From assembly GCF_051846935.1 (NCBI RefSeq), contig NZ_JBPYCS010000001.1, positions 1-64,000 on the forward strand: 64,000 nt of DNA. The letters run 5' to 3'. A program made the position numbers and the translations under genes. How positions within the stretch are numbered: the stretch's first letter is position 1; the number at the start of each line of letters is the position of its first letter. Under the pieces are notes generated by a model that did no database searches, had not been told where the DNA came from, and saw only the letters and a program-made list of their open reading frames with translations. The stretch is from JBPYCR01 sp051846935. Its GTDB lineage: Bacteria > Bacillota > Bacilli > Bacillales > Amphibacillaceae. This document shows positions 61,634 through 64,000 of the stretch, one piece after another.

Positions 61634-61988
61634 AAACTGGAAGATTGAGTGGCACTGCGTTTACTGCCGTTGGCTTGTGCTCCGTTTTCTGTTGGCAAGC
61701 CTGAACTAACTTAGGACGTTTTTTCAAATTTCCTAAGTGGATATTTGGGTCTTGCTTTTCCACTAGAGTCTTTGTACATGTCAATGCATATTGCTGATGA
61801 AGTTTGTGCAAAGCCTATATACCAACCAAATAAGGCAATTTACAATAGCTCGTTTTTATGTTCTCCCGAAAATATGCTACTCATACATTTAAAAGTGCTC
61901 GTATTACCGAAACGATTCTTTAAGCGGAATGAACATTGAAAACATGCTACAATAGGCATTAGAATACTTTTGAAAGGGGGGCAAGGTA

Positions 61989-62990
61989 GTGAATGTGAAA
62001 TTGATCGTCCCTTTTTTCGATCAGCAGCGAGGAAATACGATAACGGTGAAACGAATTAACAACGGTTTGTCTGCTAGGGGGCTACAAACGGAAGTAATTA
62101 ATGCTACAGCTGAAGTAAGCGCTCATGTATCATTAACTGCTGATATTTATCATGGTTTCCATGCGTATCAGTTTTACAACTTTATGAATAAAGTAAATGA
62201 TTCCGTTCAGCCATATGTACTAACGATGACAGGAACCGATTTAAATAAGGATCTATTTAATGAAGCGAAGCGAGCGCAAGTTATTGAAACGTTACAAGGG
62301 GCAGAGGCGATTCATGTATTTGAAGAACAGGGAATGAAGACAGTAGCACGAGAGGTTCCTGGGGTTTCCGGTAAGCTATACGTCATTCCGCAAAGTATAT
62401 CCCCCTTTCCACAAACTAATTCTTTACATATAAAGGAAAAAGGTACATTTTTATTTATTTTACCTGCTGGTTTGCGTAAAATTAAAAACATACCAAATGC
62501 CATTTTTACGTTGGAAAAGCTAAAGGAGGAATACCCGCATATACGGCTGTGGATCGTAGGACCTGTCATTGAAGCAGATGAAGGGGAATACGTAAAAAAA
62601 CTTGTCCGTGATCGGGAAAACTGGGTGGACTATATAGGACAGTTGCCTCATGAACAAATGGGCGCTCTTTTAAAAGAAGCGGACGTTGTTTTAAATACAT
62701 CCATTTCAGAAGGACAGCCATCTGCAATATTAGAGGCGATGGCTTTAGGAATTCCGCCAATTGTATCATCTAATCATGGCAATAAAAGTATTGTATCGCA
62801 TAATGAAACAGGGTTTATTTATCGTAATGAATCGGAATTCATTGACTCTGTTCAGAAATTAATAGATCGCCCACAATTAAGGGAACAAATCGGTGAGAGT
62901 GCTAGAGTATATGTAAATAGACATCATGCATTACATAACGAAATAGAAGCTTTGGTTAAGATTTATAAACACGTATTAAATAGGAGATGA
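61989..62990 (+). CDS. GT4 glycosyltransferase resembling selenosugar synthase SenB
   Basis: GTG 61989 follows AAAGGGGGGC; 333 residues. It has a GT-B fold with QQRGNTITVKRINNGLSARGL near the N-terminus, YVLTMTGTDLNKDL at 77-90, IPQSI, LPAGLRKIKNIPNAI, WVDYIGQLPHEQMGALLKEADVVLNTS, then the donor-site SEGQPSAILEAMALGIPPIVSSNHGN with the conserved Glu residues. RGN..T, LTGTDL..DL, LR.IKN and EGQ...EAMALG.P match the pattern of SenB (TIGR04348 group), which makes a selenosugar from UDP-GlcNAc and selenophosphate. It lies 4 bp before selD, the gene for selenophosphate synthesis. The assignment is by memory of the pattern plus context. Confidence 0.75.
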   Translation: MNVKLIVPFFDQQRGNTITVKRINNGLSARGLQTEVINATAEVSAHVSLTADIYHGFHAYQFYNFMNKVNDSVQPYVLTMTGTDLNKDLFNEAKRAQVIETLQGAEAIHVFEEQGMKTVAREVPGVSGKLYVIPQSISPFPQTNSLHIKEKGTFLFILPAGLRKIKNIPNAIFTLEKLKEEYPHIRLWIVGPVIEADEGEYVKKLVRDRENWVDYIGQLPHEQMGALLKEADVVLNTSISEGQPSAILEAMALGIPPIVSSNHGNKSIVSHNETGFIYRNESEFIDSVQKLIDRPQLREQIGESARVYVNRHHALHNEIEALVKIYKHVLNRR

Positions 62991-62994
62991 TTTA

Positions 62995-64000
62995 ATGACT
63001 TATCAAGAAAAGATAAAATTAACTTCACTATCAAGTAAGGGTGGCTGTGGCTGTAAAATAAATCCATTGGACCTATCCGAGGTTTTAAGTCAGTTGCCGC
63101 AAACGAAAAAGAATCCGAATTTGCTTGTTGGCTTGGACACTTCAGATGACGCAGGGGTTTATCAGTTAAACGAGGAATTAGCACTTGTACAAACGTTGGA
63201 CTTTTTCACACCGATTGTCGATGATCCGTATATGTTTGGTCAAATTGCTGCTGCCAACGCACTAAGTGATGTATATGCAATGGGCGGCAAGCCATTGACA
63301 GTAATGAATATTGTCGGCTTTCCGATCGATACGTTAGATAAACAGATTTTGACGGATATACTAACAGGCGCATCGCATAAAGTTACAGAGGCAGGCGCGA
63401 CCCTTGTTGGTGGACATTCGATTGATGACAAAGAGCCTAAATTTGGGTTATCGGTTACTGGTATTGTACATCCGGAAAAGGTTAAAACGAACAATGGAGC
63501 ACAACCTGGAGATAAGCTTATTTTAACGAAGCCTATTGGTGTAGGAATATTAACGACATCGATAAAAAGAGATATGCTAGATGCGACAGAGCTAGATCGA
63601 CTCATGCAATTGATGGCTGCTTTAAATAAAACAGCAGCTGAAACAATCCAATCGTATACCGTTCATGCATGTACCGATGTTACGGGCTTTAGCTTGCTCG
63701 GTCATGCTTCAGAAATGGCGAAAGGAAGTAATGTAGGAATTACGATCGAAAAAGAGCGCGTTCCTGTTCTGGAGCGCGTTCGAGAACTAGCGGAGCAAGG
63801 AATTGTACCTGGAGGCGCTAAGAAAAACCATCAGTGGCTCCAAGATAAAGTGGTTTATGACGCGGCGGTAGATGAAGTAGATCAACTAATTTTAAGTGAT
63901 CCGGTAACATCAGGTGGACTTCTAATCGCAGTTGCGGCAGATGAAGCGGAAGAGTTAGAGAAGGAACTGCTCAGTAAGGACGTCCAGGCGTCAGTAATTG
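62995..64000 (+). CDS. selD: Selenide, water dikinase SelD (partial, runs off right edge)
   Basis: ATG 62995 after TAGGAGA; the frame is open to the window end (335 codons of about 345). The active-site loop SSKGGCGCKINP has Cys18 (Cys, not selenocysteine), Cys20 and Lys21. The metal/ATP aspartates are in LDTSDDAGVYQL and VQTLDFFTPIVDDPYMFGQIAAANALSDVYAMGG, with GGHSIDDKEPKFGLSVTG further on. It makes selenophosphate from selenide and ATP. It is separated by only 4 bp from the SenB-like glycosyltransferase gene. Whether selA, selU or senA follows cannot be seen. Confidence 0.95.
   Translation, partial: MTYQEKIKLTSLSSKGGCGCKINPLDLSEVLSQLPQTKKNPNLLVGLDTSDDAGVYQLNEELALVQTLDFFTPIVDDPYMFGQIAAANALSDVYAMGGKPLTVMNIVGFPIDTLDKQILTDILTGASHKVTEAGATLVGGHSIDDKEPKFGLSVTGIVHPEKVKTNNGAQPGDKLILTKPIGVGILTTSIKRDMLDATELDRLMQLMAALNKTAAETIQSYTVHACTDVTGFSLLGHASEMAKGSNVGITIEKERVPVLERVRELAEQGIVPGGAKKNHQWLQDKVVYDAAVDEVDQLILSDPVTSGGLLIAVAADEAEELEKELLSKDVQASVI

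Noticed and set aside
62995..63060. Selenocysteine in SelD
   Set aside because: The active-site codon reads TGT (Cys) in GGCGC; no in-frame TGA is present.

Overview
The window reads as a low-GC Firmicute chromosome, most probably a Bacillaceae member (perhaps the halotolerant Virgibacillus/Oceanobacillus side, which is inference). Supporting signs are AGGAGG-type ribosome binding sites, exact Bacillus-type Zur boxes, the cdaA-cdaR-glmM operon, and HssRS, OpuC-like and MntABCD-type genes.

Layout. 1-7.5 kb is a mobile element: a restriction subunit M gene running off the left edge, an XRE regulator, a primase-helicase, two nested hairpin repeats, a zinc-ribbon protein, a lone HK97-type capsid protein and a large serine recombinase. 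7.8-18.7 kb is chromosome with small accessory genes: GNAT, a PLA2-like protein, a CGNR gene broken by a MITE, a Zur-controlled zinc-binding lipoprotein, yhdT-panF, MATE, fabI and a Rid protein. 18.9-25.9 kb is a complete type II-A CRISPR-Cas locus close in plan to the SaCas9 systems: tracrRNA, cas9, cas1, cas2, long csn2, then an array of 19 identical repeats. 26-29 kb holds an amidase with a small GatC/AtzG-like partner and four tRNAs (Glu, Thr, Tyr, Gln). 29-33.5 kb is mvaA-mvaK1-mvaD-mvaK2, which converts HMG-CoA to isopentenyl diphosphate. 33.7-38.5 kb is arginase and cdaA-cdaR-glmM (c-di-AMP and cell-wall precursor supply). 38.7-45.5 kb carries hssRS, TetR with an MFS pump, a LOG-family enzyme, a CDGSH protein and plsC. 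45.8-49.4 kb is a MntABCD-type metal importer. 49.9-60.4 kb has a DUF3891 protein, a Na/Ca exchanger, an MMPL transporter and two ABC importers. 60.8-64 kb has queT under a preQ1 riboswitch, then a SenB-like glycosyltransferase and selD, which is cut by the right edge.

Two links between distant or paired genes stand out. An HssR-type direct repeat lies in front of the MMPL gene, about 14 kb from hssRS, suggesting that a heme sensor controls an RND-type exporter. The glycosyltransferase-selD pair looks like the first half of a selenosugar/selenoneine-type pathway. Dispersed GC-rich intergenic repeats and three relics of an ISLre2-like element, two of them short MITEs with 9-bp target duplications, decorate the non-coding stretches.
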